Below are positions 11,078 through 22,036 of a DNA stretch of 64,000 nt, piece by piece. Every line of letters begins with the position of its first letter. The first letter of the stretch is position 1. The position numbers were made by a program, and so were the translations under genes. Under the pieces are notes generated by a model. That model saw only the letters and a program-made list of their open reading frames with translations, had not been told where the DNA came from and made no database searches. The stretch spans positions 310,001 to 374,000 of the forward strand of contig OX337233.1 of the NCBI GenBank assembly GCA_946965045.2, in the 5' to 3' direction. Source of the stretch: Epithemia pelagica. Its lineage: Eukaryota; Bacillariophyta; Bacillariophyceae; Surirellales; Surirellaceae.

Positions 11078-11250
11078 GGTTGTTCCAGAATATTAACTGC
11101 AGAATTTATGAGGATCGGGACAGGTTTGCTTTGCTCCTGTGATTCTGATGGATGCGGACTGGAAGCACGACTGACTTGCCGAAATCGATGGATAGAGAAA
11201 TATCGTGACTGTTCTTGTCACAGATCACGCATTCTTTTCGGAGAAGTTTT
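11078..11250 (-). promoter_or_regulatory. Kelch-type upstream module in front of the PLD-like pseudogene
   Basis: This stretch matches the region 5' of the K1, K6, K7 and K9 start codons, with the same TGCAGAATTTATGAGGATCG and GATGCGGACTGGAAGCACGA blocks at the same distance from an ATG. A different gene thus sits behind the array's shared promoter or 5' UTR module. Confidence 0.5.
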
Positions 11251-12779
11251 TGGATACCGAAATTAACGACACAGAACCACTGGTATGTATATGGCTCCGA
11301 TCTATTTCTCTCTATCCCTGTGTTTTGCATCCATAGATTCTTCGTTCTTCGTGGGCGCTCGTGACTAGAGGATCTCTTTGCAATCCTACTTGTCGAGCCT
11401 CTGCTTTCAATAACCACAACTACTCTTCTTACAAAGGGACCCATGGGATGGTGATGTTGTTTACAGGAAACACGAGATTCCATGTACCAATCATTGCTGA
11501 TCTTTTTGAGGATGAATGCGGTAAATCAGAAGAGTACTCGATATCACCCTGTTTGCATTGGTCCATGGTGGATCGCTCGGGTTTTGTTGCTCATGTAGCG
11601 TTAGGATTTTGTTGCGAAGAAGACAAACTGGAGGGACCACTTGGTTGATCGAGAGAGTCTCACCAACAACGATTGTACACCACCAGCATAAATGTGGGGT
11701 CTTGGGGAGGTAGACAAGCTTGCAGAGGGAGTTTTGTGGATGAGGAATGACGCATCGTCAACGCTTCTGCATCCTCGGTGCTACCACTTTTGTGGAATGG
11801 TCGTTGTTGTTCTCCCTTGTTCCATTTCATTCAAAGCGCCTTCATATGGTTGGTCTTTTTCCTTGCGACAATCTTCGTAGTCTTTCACCAAGAAAAGGAA
11901 GAAGAGAAGTACATGCCTCGTCACTGGCAGAGTCTCATAAATTGCTCGTAACGAACGATTCCATGGTTTCCCATGGAGTGTGGCAGTAGGTTCTATTGTA
12001 GAGTGGTCGTCTTGGCGACGAGAGCAATTGTCAGTTTTGTCCGCTCCTTTTTCGAATAGAGGAAAGAGTGGAACTGCTCGTCTCGGTCGGCGCGCCTGTG
12101 AGCACAGGACAGAATAGTGTGACAGGGCTGGTCTTGGTCGGCGCGCCTCTGCGAGCCATTCCTTTGTCCTCATTCCGCGACCAAGATTTTGGGGGAGGGG
12201 GACTCCACATCAGTTTGGGGGAATATCCATTGAAACGAACGACAAAAAGATAAAAGATACCATCAGCACCGCCGTCGTCGCCGTCTTTGGCTTCGGAGAT
12301 TGACCTTTTCACGCCTTCTGGCAGCCTTTCTGCTGTGACTTGCTCTCATGTCTCCCGTGGAGAAAGACTCTAAAGAAGACTCTAACCAGATGAACGATGA
12401 ACATACTCAATGACAACTTTCATCGCAACAAGCTAGAAATCGTACCTTGGCTTTCGATTCGCAACAGGAGGTCTAGTGCAACAAAAAACAGAACAACAAA
12501 AAGAAGAGCACTAGGGCGATGGTATGCTTCCTCATCCACATGTCTTTCGTGGAACGAGGATCAACAACAAGACCACGCAAATCTCTTTATATTGTGGCAC
12601 CGCATGGCAGTCTGGTCGCCAATTATGTGGACCCTTTCTCGACATGACACCATGAGGACCTGCTGAATCGATCACAAAGTCGCCCCATTGGAGGTAGTTG
12701 CGCCGGTGACGAGGAGCGCAGTACTATGGATTGAAGTATGGAACGCTATTCAACTCCCTCCCGACGCGTCCGATTGGAG
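11251..12779. other. Region without a supported gene
   Basis: Only short overlapping frames on both strands. A short motif with GGTCGGCGCGCCT is repeated twice (about 12087 and 12137). I see nothing that supports a gene. Confidence 0.4.
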
Positions 12780-13460
12780 TAGTGAAGAATTGATCATGGG
12801 AAAGGGTGGCATCGCCCCTTCAAGCCTGCATACGAAGATTCAAGCTGGGTGTTGATGTGGAACGACAAGGCAGCAACACCAACCAGAATCCAACGAAGAA
12901 GAACAACGACAACAAAACAAGTTCTAGTAGACTACAGCCAAGGCATGATCGGCGCGGGTCGTGGTTTTGGTGGTGCTGTACGAGGCACAAACGTTGTAGT
13001 GGTCCATGTCCAACAGTGCTGTTCGACAGTGTTGCAATCGTGCAACAAGGTTTCGGCGGAACTGGCATTGAGGGGCAAGACATAACCTTGCACACTGCGA
13101 TTGTTCTTGTGGATCCCCATGGACTGATACCCATGGACTGTCAACGAGCCACTACGGAGAGACTGATTGCTGGATCGACGCAATCAATTTGCCGACCTCA
13201 TGATAAAGTAAAGTTGCTGTATTGGAGAAAATATCGAACACACGTCGGTGTCACAAATTCCAAAGGGGCATGGGCCATAGAAGGACCGGACCCCACAGCT
13301 TAACGCATGGTCGACCGTCCAAACGAGTCACTGCGCCAAGCGTTGACGGCGCGCAACCATAATCCTCCACAGCATGATAACTCGACCTTTTCAACAGCAG
13401 AGAGGCATGGTCCCATGGACATCTACCCAAGGACTGGCTCCACTATGGTGTAACTTTACA
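12780..13460. repeat. Family B 3' module, copy 3
   Basis: Collinear with 21120-21900 and with parts of 860-1860 and 62310-63720. It has the same order of short blocks, including AGACTACAGCCAAGGCATGA and the run leading to the kelch 3' flank. Frames are broken by several stops. Confidence 0.55.
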
Positions 13461-13558
13461 ATGGAGTACATGATATCTCAATAATAGTTCGCAATGTCAT
13501 GAAGAAAACAATACATCTACGGTTTGAGAACTGACATACATGCAATACGGAGCAGATT

Positions 13559-14770
13559 TCAAGTTTCATCCTCTCCTTTATCACCGAGGTGAGTATTGGA
13601 CCTTGCGCGTTTACAAGCTAATGTCGATGTGGAGAAGGGTGAGATATAAGCATCTCGGATACCCATACCTTCAAGAGAATGATACCATCCGTTCGATTGC
13701 TGCTCACAGAGTCGACGAAAACACCATGCATTCTTGTCCATTAATGGGAATGTCGCACAGGTAGGATTGCGATATCCACCAATCACGGCAACTTGATTGG
13801 AAACAGTCACCATATTGCAGCCAACACGGTGATTTCCGAATGGTGGAAGATTCCACACGTGGTTGCGCTTCGTATCCAAGACTTCCACGGTTGAATTGAA
13901 CCATCCTCCTGCAACAACCAGACAAGATCCCACGGCAACCATTGCACAAGAACTTCGTGCATTGGAAAGCACCAAATCAGAATTAGTGATCCAGGTGGAC
14001 GAGAAAGTACTCAATGTCAAGCCAGTCTGCTTCTTTGTCTCTTCATTGTCACCAGGCTTTGAAAATTCCAAATACTCCACCGAGTCAAGATAGTCAACAT
14101 TGTTTTGGCCTCCAACTACAAACATGCGGTGACCAATGACTGCACTGGCACACCATTGTCGTGGAACAGTCATGGATGGTCCAGCAGTGACAATGTGATT
14201 GTTGGTATCAATAATATCCACTGACGACAAATAGCGATGGTTGCAATAGCCACCCAACACAATGATGTATCGGTTGTGAACCGCAACAGCACAACATCCA
14301 TTTCTTGTCGTTGATAATCGGCATGTCAATGTCGTCCAAGGGCTCTCCTGTGTGGTGCTGGATATCAAAGATGATCGCAGCAAATCCTTAACGTCAATTC
14401 TTTCGATACAATTCAACGAACCTTGATTGTATCCTCCCATCACGTAGACGCCTCCGTTGCAAACAACAGCGGTATGTTCATCACGTGCCTTGTTCATGGG
14501 TGGCCCTTCTCGCCACTGCTTGTTCTCGCCCTCCAAAGTCATAACAAGAACGGAGTTGGTAGTATCATATTCTTCGTTGACTCCTCCCAGCACGACGACC
14601 GTTTGTCCCTTGTTGTCGTTGTGGAGTTCCTTTTCGGGATGATCAATTACGACCGTAGCATGATGCCGGCGCCATCCACCCTCCAGCGGCGGCCAATCGT
14701 TTTCATTCCATTCTGCTGTCTCGTCTGAAAGGAAAAGGCCCGACTGCCATGCTTGTTCTTTCAGAGTCAT
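13559..14770 (-). CDS. Kelch-repeat protein K3
   Basis: 403 residues from the family ATG (MTLKEQAWQSGLF). Six kelch repeats are intact (VVVLGG, VYVMGG, IIVLGG, MFVVGG, LVVAGG, VAVIGG), and the tail ends in a basic cluster (ACKRARSNTHLGDKGEDET). The first repeat has a short asparagine- and lysine-rich insertion (EKELHNDNKGQ). The frame is open upstream to 14968, but that part overlaps family B 5' module sequence and is unlikely to be translated. Confidence 0.85.
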   Translation of the reverse strand: MTLKEQAWQSGLFLSDETAEWNENDWPPLEGGWRRHHATVVIDHPEKELHNDNKGQTVVVLGGVNEEYDTTNSVLVMTLEGENKQWREGPPMNKARDEHTAVVCNGGVYVMGGYNQGSLNCIERIDVKDLLRSSLISSTTQESPWTTLTCRLSTTRNGCCAVAVHNRYIIVLGGYCNHRYLSSVDIIDTNNHIVTAGPSMTVPRQWCASAVIGHRMFVVGGQNNVDYLDSVEYLEFSKPGDNEETKKQTGLTLSTFSSTWITNSDLVLSNARSSCAMVAVGSCLVVAGGWFNSTVEVLDTKRNHVWNLPPFGNHRVGCNMVTVSNQVAVIGGYRNPTCATFPLMDKNAWCFRRLCEQQSNGWYHSLEGMGIRDAYISPFSTSTLACKRARSNTHLGDKGEDET

Positions 14771-14859
14771 GTTCACTCTTCCTTCTGTTGACCGCAGCGC
14801 ATTTATGACACTGACTGTTGTGTAGATTGCAGTGGGCTGCTCTGATGGGTGTGGACTGA

Positions 14860-14975
14860 AGAAGAGTAACCTTACTATACTAGCCCCCAGCGGGGGAATC
14901 AAGAGGATTAGTGACTCAGTGATTAAAACACAGAAAGCACGACACACACGCGACACCCTGACATTCATGCCCGAT
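14860..14975 (+). repeat. Family B 5' module, short copy
   Basis: Partial copy of the upstream module, carrying the hairpin CCCCC-AGC-GGGGG at 14884-14896 followed by the GGATTAGTGACTC and AAGCACGACACA blocks seen near 4430-4480 and 440-450. Confidence 0.5.
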
Positions 14976-16430
14976 CGGAGGTAGGAGTTTGAGTACTACA
15001 CGTGGACGTGGAAGCTTTGGAGCCAGTGCTTCTGTTGGATACGAAGCGTATGTTGGCCAAAGAGATTCTAATAGAATCGACAACCAAAACAAAACATAGA
15101 AGTTTAATTCAACCACTGTCGACCCAGTTGTGTCAGTCCAGAGACTGCTTCCTTCCCCTTGATTGTCAAGGAGGGTTCATTCGTTCTTCACAAGACGACG
15201 GACGAGGAATGTCGAGAAGCAGCAACCAACCATGCTCCATTTCCAAAAACAACCATAAGAGAAGCGGACTACAGGGTCCACAAGGTTTTTGGCTTGTCGT
15301 GTTTTTCGTCGTACTGCTTCTCTCATCATCAGACATTGGAATCCACCCGTTTCGTCCTTTTGTCGGATTCATTGACCACAAGAGACCATGAACCAAGCCA
15401 CACAAGGAGCACGACCAACAGATGTCGAAACTCCTGGCTTGTGTGGGAAAGGAGCAATGGCAACACAGTCACTCGATTGTACTACGATAATGCCGACAAC
15501 AACAAGAACAACAACCACAGTTTCACCCAAACAACAACAATGGGAACAGCCGCCCTGCTCGTTCGTTGAGCAGCACGACACGAAGAGCAAATTCAGCAGG
15601 ACCCAAACAACAACAATTGTCGCATGCACAACAGAGGCATCCCGTTTTGTCCTCCCTCTCGTGATTTCCACTGCTAAGGAATGAATGGTTTTGATCGTTG
15701 TAACGAAAACTGATGGACCAAATGACGACTTCCACGACCAGTTGGTTATTTTTGAACACGGCCCACCAGCACCACAAACAGAAACCACCATCATAGTATA
15801 GCACTGCAACTTCTTGTACCGTATCGAGTGACTTGTGGCTCCAAGAAGGAGGAACCAAGCACCACCCATGTCATCAAGAACACGAGTCGATAGCGACCAT
15901 GACACCACATCACAGGCACAAACTCCAGCCACCACCACATGAACCAGAGTGTTATAAAAACCAAATCACAAGCCAACGAACGAAACAAGAAATCATGCAA
16001 GGCCAATAGCCGATGCGGATTCTTCCGCTTTGTAGTAGGGCAAGCACTGATTCCATCCTTTTTTCACCAAAGAGTTGTTGTTAACACCAGCACCGAAGCA
16101 GAAGCAGAACAGTAAGAACATTATCCAGGTTCATATACAGACGAGGGCGATGATGCAACAAGGACTACACATGCTTCTTTACTCAAACCAGACAAGAATC
16201 TCGCCAATACCGCAACCGATTACTGCAGAGAGTCTCCCTCGGCGCTGTTCAAGTATTGTTGGGATGGTAACATATGATCCGCCAATGGTCGTGGTCAACA
16301 GCAAAATTGCGTCGTAGCAACAGCATCCCAAGCCAAGAAACGACAGAATGGAAAATGGAAGACTCTTGACAGTCATAGCACCCGCCATGTCAAGAAACAT
16401 GTATGGATTTGCCCTGTCACGAACAGGAAA
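14976..16430. other. Region without a supported gene
   Basis: Low-complexity frames rich in Thr and Gln occur on both strands. The stretch 15280-15390 resembles 52570-52680 (shared CCACCCGTTTCGTCCTTTTG), so some of it is family B mosaic. No intact gene is visible. Confidence 0.4.
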
Positions 16431-16433
16431 CTA

Positions 16434-16860
16434 CTCTGCACTATTCAATCGTAATGAACACAAAATGGCGAGGACAAACCGCCCTTGACAACGAGATCGA
16501 TGCGAAACTCTCCCTTTCTGGAATGCACCACTGCTGGATTTGTGTCCCTGCCATATAGCTCCCGATCCATGGACGATGACTCTGCGTCCTGCAAAGTGCC
16601 ATGATGCCACCACAAAGCCCCAGATTCTTGTCTTACCGTCGCTCATCTATGCTGGTGGCATTACCACTTTTGTCGAGACACAAGAATTTGGTCGCTTCTT
16701 CCACGCCTTAGACAAAAAACAAGCACGTTCTATCTTGCAACATACTGTTTCGACTTCTTTTGAGTCTACACTTATAATACTAGGTCCTAGGATTGCAATA
16801 GAACGTAGAAAACAAGTCAACCACTAGAGAAATAAACGGCTAGAGGCTTGATCCTTCTCT
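16434..16860. repeat. Kelch flank repeat, copy a
   Basis: Matches 17845-18270 and thus forms, with K4, one unit of a roughly 1.4-kb tandem duplication. It holds a minus-strand remnant around 16435-16525 (HSRKGEFRIDLV) and the plus-strand remnant DPWTMTLRPAKCHDATTK, also present near 6690-6750 and 48590-48640. Confidence 0.6.
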
Positions 16861-17846
16861 TTGTCACCATGGAGCGTATTGGGCCTTGCGTGTTTACCAG
16901 CTGACTTCGATGTGAAGAAGGGTGAGATATCCTCATCTCGGATATCCGCACCTTCAAGAGAACGATACCATCCGTTCAATTGGTGCTCACAGAGTTGTCG
17001 AAAACACCACGAATTCTTGTCCAGTAGTGGTAATGTTGCACAGGTAGGATTGTATCCACCACCAATCACGGCAACTTGATTGGCAACAGTCACCAGACTG
17101 CAGCCCCTGCGGAAATTACGAAATGGAGCGAGATTCCATCCGAGGTTGCGGTGTGTATCCAAGACTTGCACGGTTAAATTCGTCCTTCCTCCCACCACCA
17201 CCAGACAAGATCCCACGGGAACCACTGCACAAGAACTTCGTGCATCGGAAAGCACCAACTCAGAATGAGTGGTCCAAGGGGATGAGAAAGAAAAGAATGT
17301 AGAGCCAGTCTCAGGCTTTGAAAATTCCAAATACTCCACCGAGTCAAGAAAGTCATCATCCTTTTGGCCTCCAACGACAAAGATGCGGTGACCAATGACC
17401 GCACTGGCACAAAAATGTCGTGGAACAGTCATGGATGGTCCCACAGTGACGGTGTGGTGCGTGGTATCAATAATATCCATCGACGAAAAATAACCCATGT
17501 TCCAGCCACCTATTACAACGATGTATCGGTTCTGAATCGCAACAGCACCACATCGTGATCGTCCCGTTGATAACCGACAGTTTAATCTTGTCCAATGGCT
17601 CGCACGTGTGCTGCTTGATGTCGAAGATGATTGCAGCAAATCATTGGAATCAATTCGTTCCATACAATCCAGATTCACTCCATTGTTTCCTCCCATCACG
17701 TAGACGCCGTCATTGCACACAACAGCGGCATGTCCATAACGTCTCTTGTTCATGGATGGCCCTTCGCGCCACTGCTTGTTTGATTCTGCTAAATTCAATA
17801 CAAGCACGGAATTGGTGACACATTGGCCTTGTCCAGTCACGAACAC
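16824..17846 (-). CDS. Kelch-repeat protein K4, 5'-truncated
   Basis: 340 residues. The family N-terminus and the first kelch repeat, about 65 residues, are missing. Homology begins at GQGQCVTNSVLVLNL, directly after flank repeat sequence. Five kelch repeats remain (VYVMGG, IVVIGG, IFVVGG, LVVVGG, VAVIGG), with a divergent tail (GKHARPNTLHGD). The ATG used here (MFVTG) lies in sequence that is not normally kelch, so it may not be translated. Five blades cannot form the usual six-bladed ring unless the gap is compensated. It is either a shortened gene or a pseudogene. Confidence 0.65.
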   Translation of the reverse strand: MFVTGQGQCVTNSVLVLNLAESNKQWREGPSMNKRRYGHAAVVCNDGVYVMGGNNGVNLDCMERIDSNDLLQSSSTSSSTRASHWTRLNCRLSTGRSRCGAVAIQNRYIVVIGGWNMGYFSSMDIIDTTHHTVTVGPSMTVPRHFCASAVIGHRIFVVGGQKDDDFLDSVEYLEFSKPETGSTFFSFSSPWTTHSELVLSDARSSCAVVPVGSCLVVVGGRTNLTVQVLDTHRNLGWNLAPFRNFRRGCSLVTVANQVAVIGGGYNPTCATLPLLDKNSWCFRQLCEHQLNGWYRSLEGADIRDEDISPFFTSKSAGKHARPNTLHGDKEKDQASSRLFL

Positions 17847-18270
17847 TAAGAGTACTCTTCACTACTCAATAGTAGTGGACACAAAATGGCGACCAACCGT
17901 ATTGCCCTTGGCTACGAAATCGATGCGAAACTCGTCCTTTCTAGAGTGCACCACTGTCGGCTTCCGGCGTCCCTTGACGGCAACCGATCCATGGACCATG
18001 TCTCTGTGTCCTACAAAGTGTCAAAATGCCACCACAAAGCCCTGGCACTACCACTTTAAGAGACAAAAAATTGGTCGTTCTTTCCACATCTTTGACAACA
18101 AACAAGCACCCTCTTTCTTGCAACATGTTCTTTCTACTTTTGAGTAACTACCTACTAGGTTCTAAGATTGCAATCGAATGTAGAAAACAAGTCAACCACT
18201 CGAGAAATAAACGGCTAGGCTTCATCATTCCCTCTATCATTTTGGCATGTATTGGGCCTTGCTCGTTTAC
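17845..18270. repeat. Kelch flank repeat, copy b
   Basis: Second copy of 16434-16860, located between truncated K4 and K5. Minus-strand remnant HSRKDEFRIDFVAKGNTVG lies at about 17870-17940, ending in a stop just upstream of the K4 frame. Confidence 0.6.
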
Positions 18271-18274
18271 GAGC

Positions 18275-19414
18275 TCATGCCGAGGTGAAGAAGGGTGAGA
18301 TATCATCATCTCGAATACCCACACCTTCAAGAGAATGATGCCATCCGTTCGGTTGCTGCTCACAGAGTCGACGAAAACACCACGAATTTCTATCCAGAAG
18401 TGGTAATGTTGCACAGGAAGGATTGCGGAGTCCACCAATCACGGCAACTTGATTGGCAACAGTCACCATACTGCAGCCATTGCGGTGATTCACGAATGGT
18501 GGGAGATTCCACATGCAGTTGTGATGCGTATCCAAGACCTCCACGGATGATTCGTATCCTCCAGTCACCACTAGACAAGATCCCACGGCAACCATTGCAT
18601 AACAACTTCGTGCATTGGAAAGCCTCAACTCCGACTGAGTGATCCAAGTGGACGAGAAAGACATGAACGTCGAGCCTATCTCCTTTTCTGTCTCATCATT
18701 GTCAAAGGGTGTTGCATAGTCCAAATACTCCACCGAGTCAAGATATTCATTACCGTTCCAACCTCCAACGACAAAGATGCGGTGGCCAATCACCGCACTG
18801 GCACACCATTTTCGTGGAACAGTCATGCTTGGTCCCTCAGTGACAGTGTGGTTGTTTGTATTTATAATATCCACTGGCGACAAATCATGATCGCTGTAGC
18901 CACCCATTACAACGATGTATCGGTTGTGCACCGCAACAGCACAACATCCATGTCGTCCCTTTGATAATCGACAGCTTAATCTCGTCCAATTACTCGCATG
19001 TGTGGTGCTTGATGTAAAAGATGATTCCAGCACATCATTGGCATCAATTCGTTCCATACAATTCAAACATGAACCTTCAGAGAATCCTCCAATCACGTAA
19101 ATGCCTCCATTGCACACAACAGCGGCATGTCCAGAACGTTTCTGGTGCATGGGTGGACCTTCCCGCCACTGCTTGTTTGATTCTGCCAAGTTTAATACAA
19201 GAACGGAATCAAGCACGCCTTGGCCTTGTTGAAATCCGCCCAACACGACGACGGTTTGTTCCTTGTTGTTGTCGGTATGAGTCAGTACGATCGAAGCATG
19301 ACGCTCTCGCCATCCACCCTCAAGAGGAGGCCAGTTGTTCTCATTCCATTCTGCTGTCCCGTCTGAAAGGACAAGGCCCGACTGCCATGCTTGTTCTTTC
19401 AGTGCCGTGGTCAT
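18275..19414 (-). CDS. Kelch-repeat protein K5, tail lost to a stop
   Basis: 379 residues from the family ATG (MTTALKEQAWQSG), with all six kelch repeats. A TGA directly after PFFTSA stops translation. Beyond it the same frame still reads ARKRARPNTC and on to a normal family end near 18215. A single-base change thus removes only the basic tail. If the tail is a nuclear signal, K5 would be mislocalised, but the propeller itself should be intact. Confidence 0.8.
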   Translation of the reverse strand: MTTALKEQAWQSGLVLSDGTAEWNENNWPPLEGGWRERHASIVLTHTDNNKEQTVVVLGGFQQGQGVLDSVLVLNLAESNKQWREGPPMHQKRSGHAAVVCNGGIYVIGGFSEGSCLNCMERIDANDVLESSFTSSTTHASNWTRLSCRLSKGRHGCCAVAVHNRYIVVMGGYSDHDLSPVDIINTNNHTVTEGPSMTVPRKWCASAVIGHRIFVVGGWNGNEYLDSVEYLDYATPFDNDETEKEIGSTFMSFSSTWITQSELRLSNARSCYAMVAVGSCLVVTGGYESSVEVLDTHHNCMWNLPPFVNHRNGCSMVTVANQVAVIGGLRNPSCATLPLLDRNSWCFRRLCEQQPNGWHHSLEGVGIRDDDISPFFTSA

Positions 19415-21110
19415 GGTTCCACACAATGACAGCAGCGAATTTATGAGGAGGATCGAAAGGCATCAGTTTTGATGCTGTGATGGATGCGGACTGATGGAAC
19501 ATCAACTCAAAATTTTCTGAACTACGCGTGGAAGCATTTGAGCCAGAGTGTCTGTCGTAGGTACGCAATCTTGGGCAAGAGTGGGTCGCACATATAATGC
19601 ATGACAGAACAAAACAGCAGATTCGAATTCATAGATCCAGCAAAACAAGAAAGATGGACAAGACGGCGCATGATCATCATATTTTCTTCGTTGACCAAGT
19701 GTACCGAATTCGAGCTATGGGAGTGGTGCTGTTCTCTTCGAAAGAGAGAATGAAGGACGGCAGGAGCAACAACACTACCAACACAACGTGGTCTCTGCAA
19801 GGGATTCGAATCCATTCCGTGTCATGAAACGTTCGCGTGGTTATCCTTCTCCGTTTGCTCGTCTTGTTTCCGGTCGTCTATGAGCAGCAAAACGGCTGAG
19901 ATCCTGATTGACGCACGACAAAAGGGCAACCACCTCTATTTCCTTTTCGGCAACAACAATAACATCCTCCTTATCAACAACTACCACTACTCGTCCTCCT
20001 TTGGTAGTCGGCTTACCCATACAAGCCATGGAAGCTTGGTGTCTCATGACACAGTGTCACGTGACGAGTATCTGTCATCCCTAATGGTGGAATCCATCAT
20101 CACGCCTCCTCCCAAAATCATGGGATCCTCCAATCCACACAATCAGGAATTGGAATTCGACAAACGGAGAGTGATACAATTCATGACTTCAACAAGACCA
20201 TTTGGTATCATTTCTTGAAACAGGCTCCTCCTATACGTGCGGAAAGCTAATGTCTTTGGGATATTTTCGGTGCCCGCGGATTTGTGATTGGTATGCGCCA
20301 ACCACTGTCCGAACGAGCTTGGTCTGTGAAAGGACAGCCTTGGGAGACTACTGCTCTTATTGGTGGGACACGAGAGTGTCAACGACTCTTGCGCACCGCA
20401 TCCATCCCGATTGGCTGCAACCGTGGGAGACTACATCTCTGGGAGGACCGCAAGCAAATGCGTCTTGAGAAGAGTTTCAACCGTTGGTAGTGCGAGTGGA
20501 GGACGCACAGCAATGGTTTCCTGGTGTGGATGGGATTGGACGACGAACGACGACGCTGGGGCTATTCTTGAGCCACATGTGGAACGATTGTTGGTTCGAG
20601 GCCGTCCAGGGACAGCCACCAAAATACTAGAGGGATGCCCCATCTTGCCCGTCGAATATACTCCTTTGCGCAGAAAGTCTTGGTCCGGAACTCCAAACAC
20701 AACAAGCATGTAATACACACGTTCGACAATGTATACATTGTCACAACTTCTCCTTGAAACAGGTTGAGTGGCAGGCAGTACCTTCCTGGTTGTCGCCCAT
20801 ACTGCTGTCCATTCGAACGCGACCCACACGTTCATTCTTCTTCTTGTGTGGTTCCAGCATATGCGCATCACGGATGAAGATTCGACTCGAACCTGTGGTT
20901 GGAGGTTGAACACCACAACAAGACCTTGTGTACAAAAGCGGGTAAAGGTATGAATTTTCTTTCAACGAGGTCGGAGCGGTAATTCAATAGTGACCTCTCA
21001 AGCTACCCTTGCTCGCTGGACGGGCGTGACCTTGGTTCTTTGTCGGTATCTCTTTCAACCATTGATCGTCTTCAAAGACGACGCTGAACGTTTGGATGCC
21101 TATCGTGTTT
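19415..21110. other. Family B slot, no intact gene
   Basis: Several plus-strand pieces look decayed but coding, for example 19880-20218 (112 codons, SKTAEILIDARQKGNHLYFL) and 20284-20490 (MRQPLSERAWSVKGQPWETT). They lie in different frames with stops between them. Bases 19520-19620 resemble 50155-50240, so the start of this slot is a shared module. I do not recognise the original protein. Confidence 0.4.
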
Positions 21111-21119
21111 GCCGGCTCC

Positions 21120-21900
21120 ACACACCAGTGAAGAATTGATCATGGGAAAGAGTCACATCGCCCTTTCAAGTCTAATACATACGAAGATTCAAGCTGGTTG
21201 TCGGTGTGGAACGACAAGGCAGCAACACCAACCAGAATCCAACAAAGAAGAAGAAGAACAAGCAGTTCTAGTAGACTACAGCCAAGACATGATCGGCGGC
21301 AGTCGTGGTCGTGGTTTTGTGGTGTTGTACGAGGCACAAAGCTTGTACTGGTCAATGTCCAACGCTGCTGTTCGACAGTGTTGTAATCGTGCAACAAGGT
21401 TTCGACGGAACTGGCATTGAGGGGCAAGACATAACTTTGCACACTACGATTGTTCTTGTTGATCCCCATGGACCGATACCCATGGGCTGTCAACGAGCCA
21501 CTACAGAGAGACTGATTGCTGGATCGACGCAAGCAAATTGCTGACCTCATCATAAAGACTTCACAAAGACTAGTTGCTGTAGTGGAGGAAATATCGAACA
21601 CTTCGGTGGCAAAAATTCCAAAGGGTTCTGTCACCCGAAACCACAAGCATCGAGAGACGGGGTACTGTCCTCTCACGTAGGCGTTAGCCATAGAAAGCCC
21701 GGACTCCACAATTGAACGCATGGTCGACCGTCCAAACGAGTCGCTGCGCCAAGTGTTGCAGGCACGCAACCATAATTTTCCACAGCATGATAAGTCGACC
21801 TAGTTAACTTCAGAGAGGCATGGTACCATGGACATCTACCCGAGGCCTGGCTCCACTCCTGTTTGCGGTGTCATGCCGGATGGTGTAACCTTCGTTTTCT
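21120..21900. repeat. Family B 3' module, copy 4
   Basis: Collinear with 12780-13460 and closely similar over most of its length. It is followed by the common kelch 3' flank (21890-22030), which also matches 1870-2010 and 63715-63860. Confidence 0.55.
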
Positions 21901-22036
21901 ACTAGTACAAAGGTGTATGTGATATCTCTAGAGGTCGCAATGCCATGAAGAATACAGTACACCAACTGTTTGAGAGTAAAATGATAATGCTACAGTTCCG
22001 CTATTGTTAGGACATACATGCAATACGTTGCAAATT

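Noticed and set aside
15369-15938. A 189-codon minus-strand frame with hydrophobic runs
   Set aside because: The hydrophobic Val/Cys runs are the antisense of a Thr/Gln-rich low-complexity stretch; no paralog shows it.
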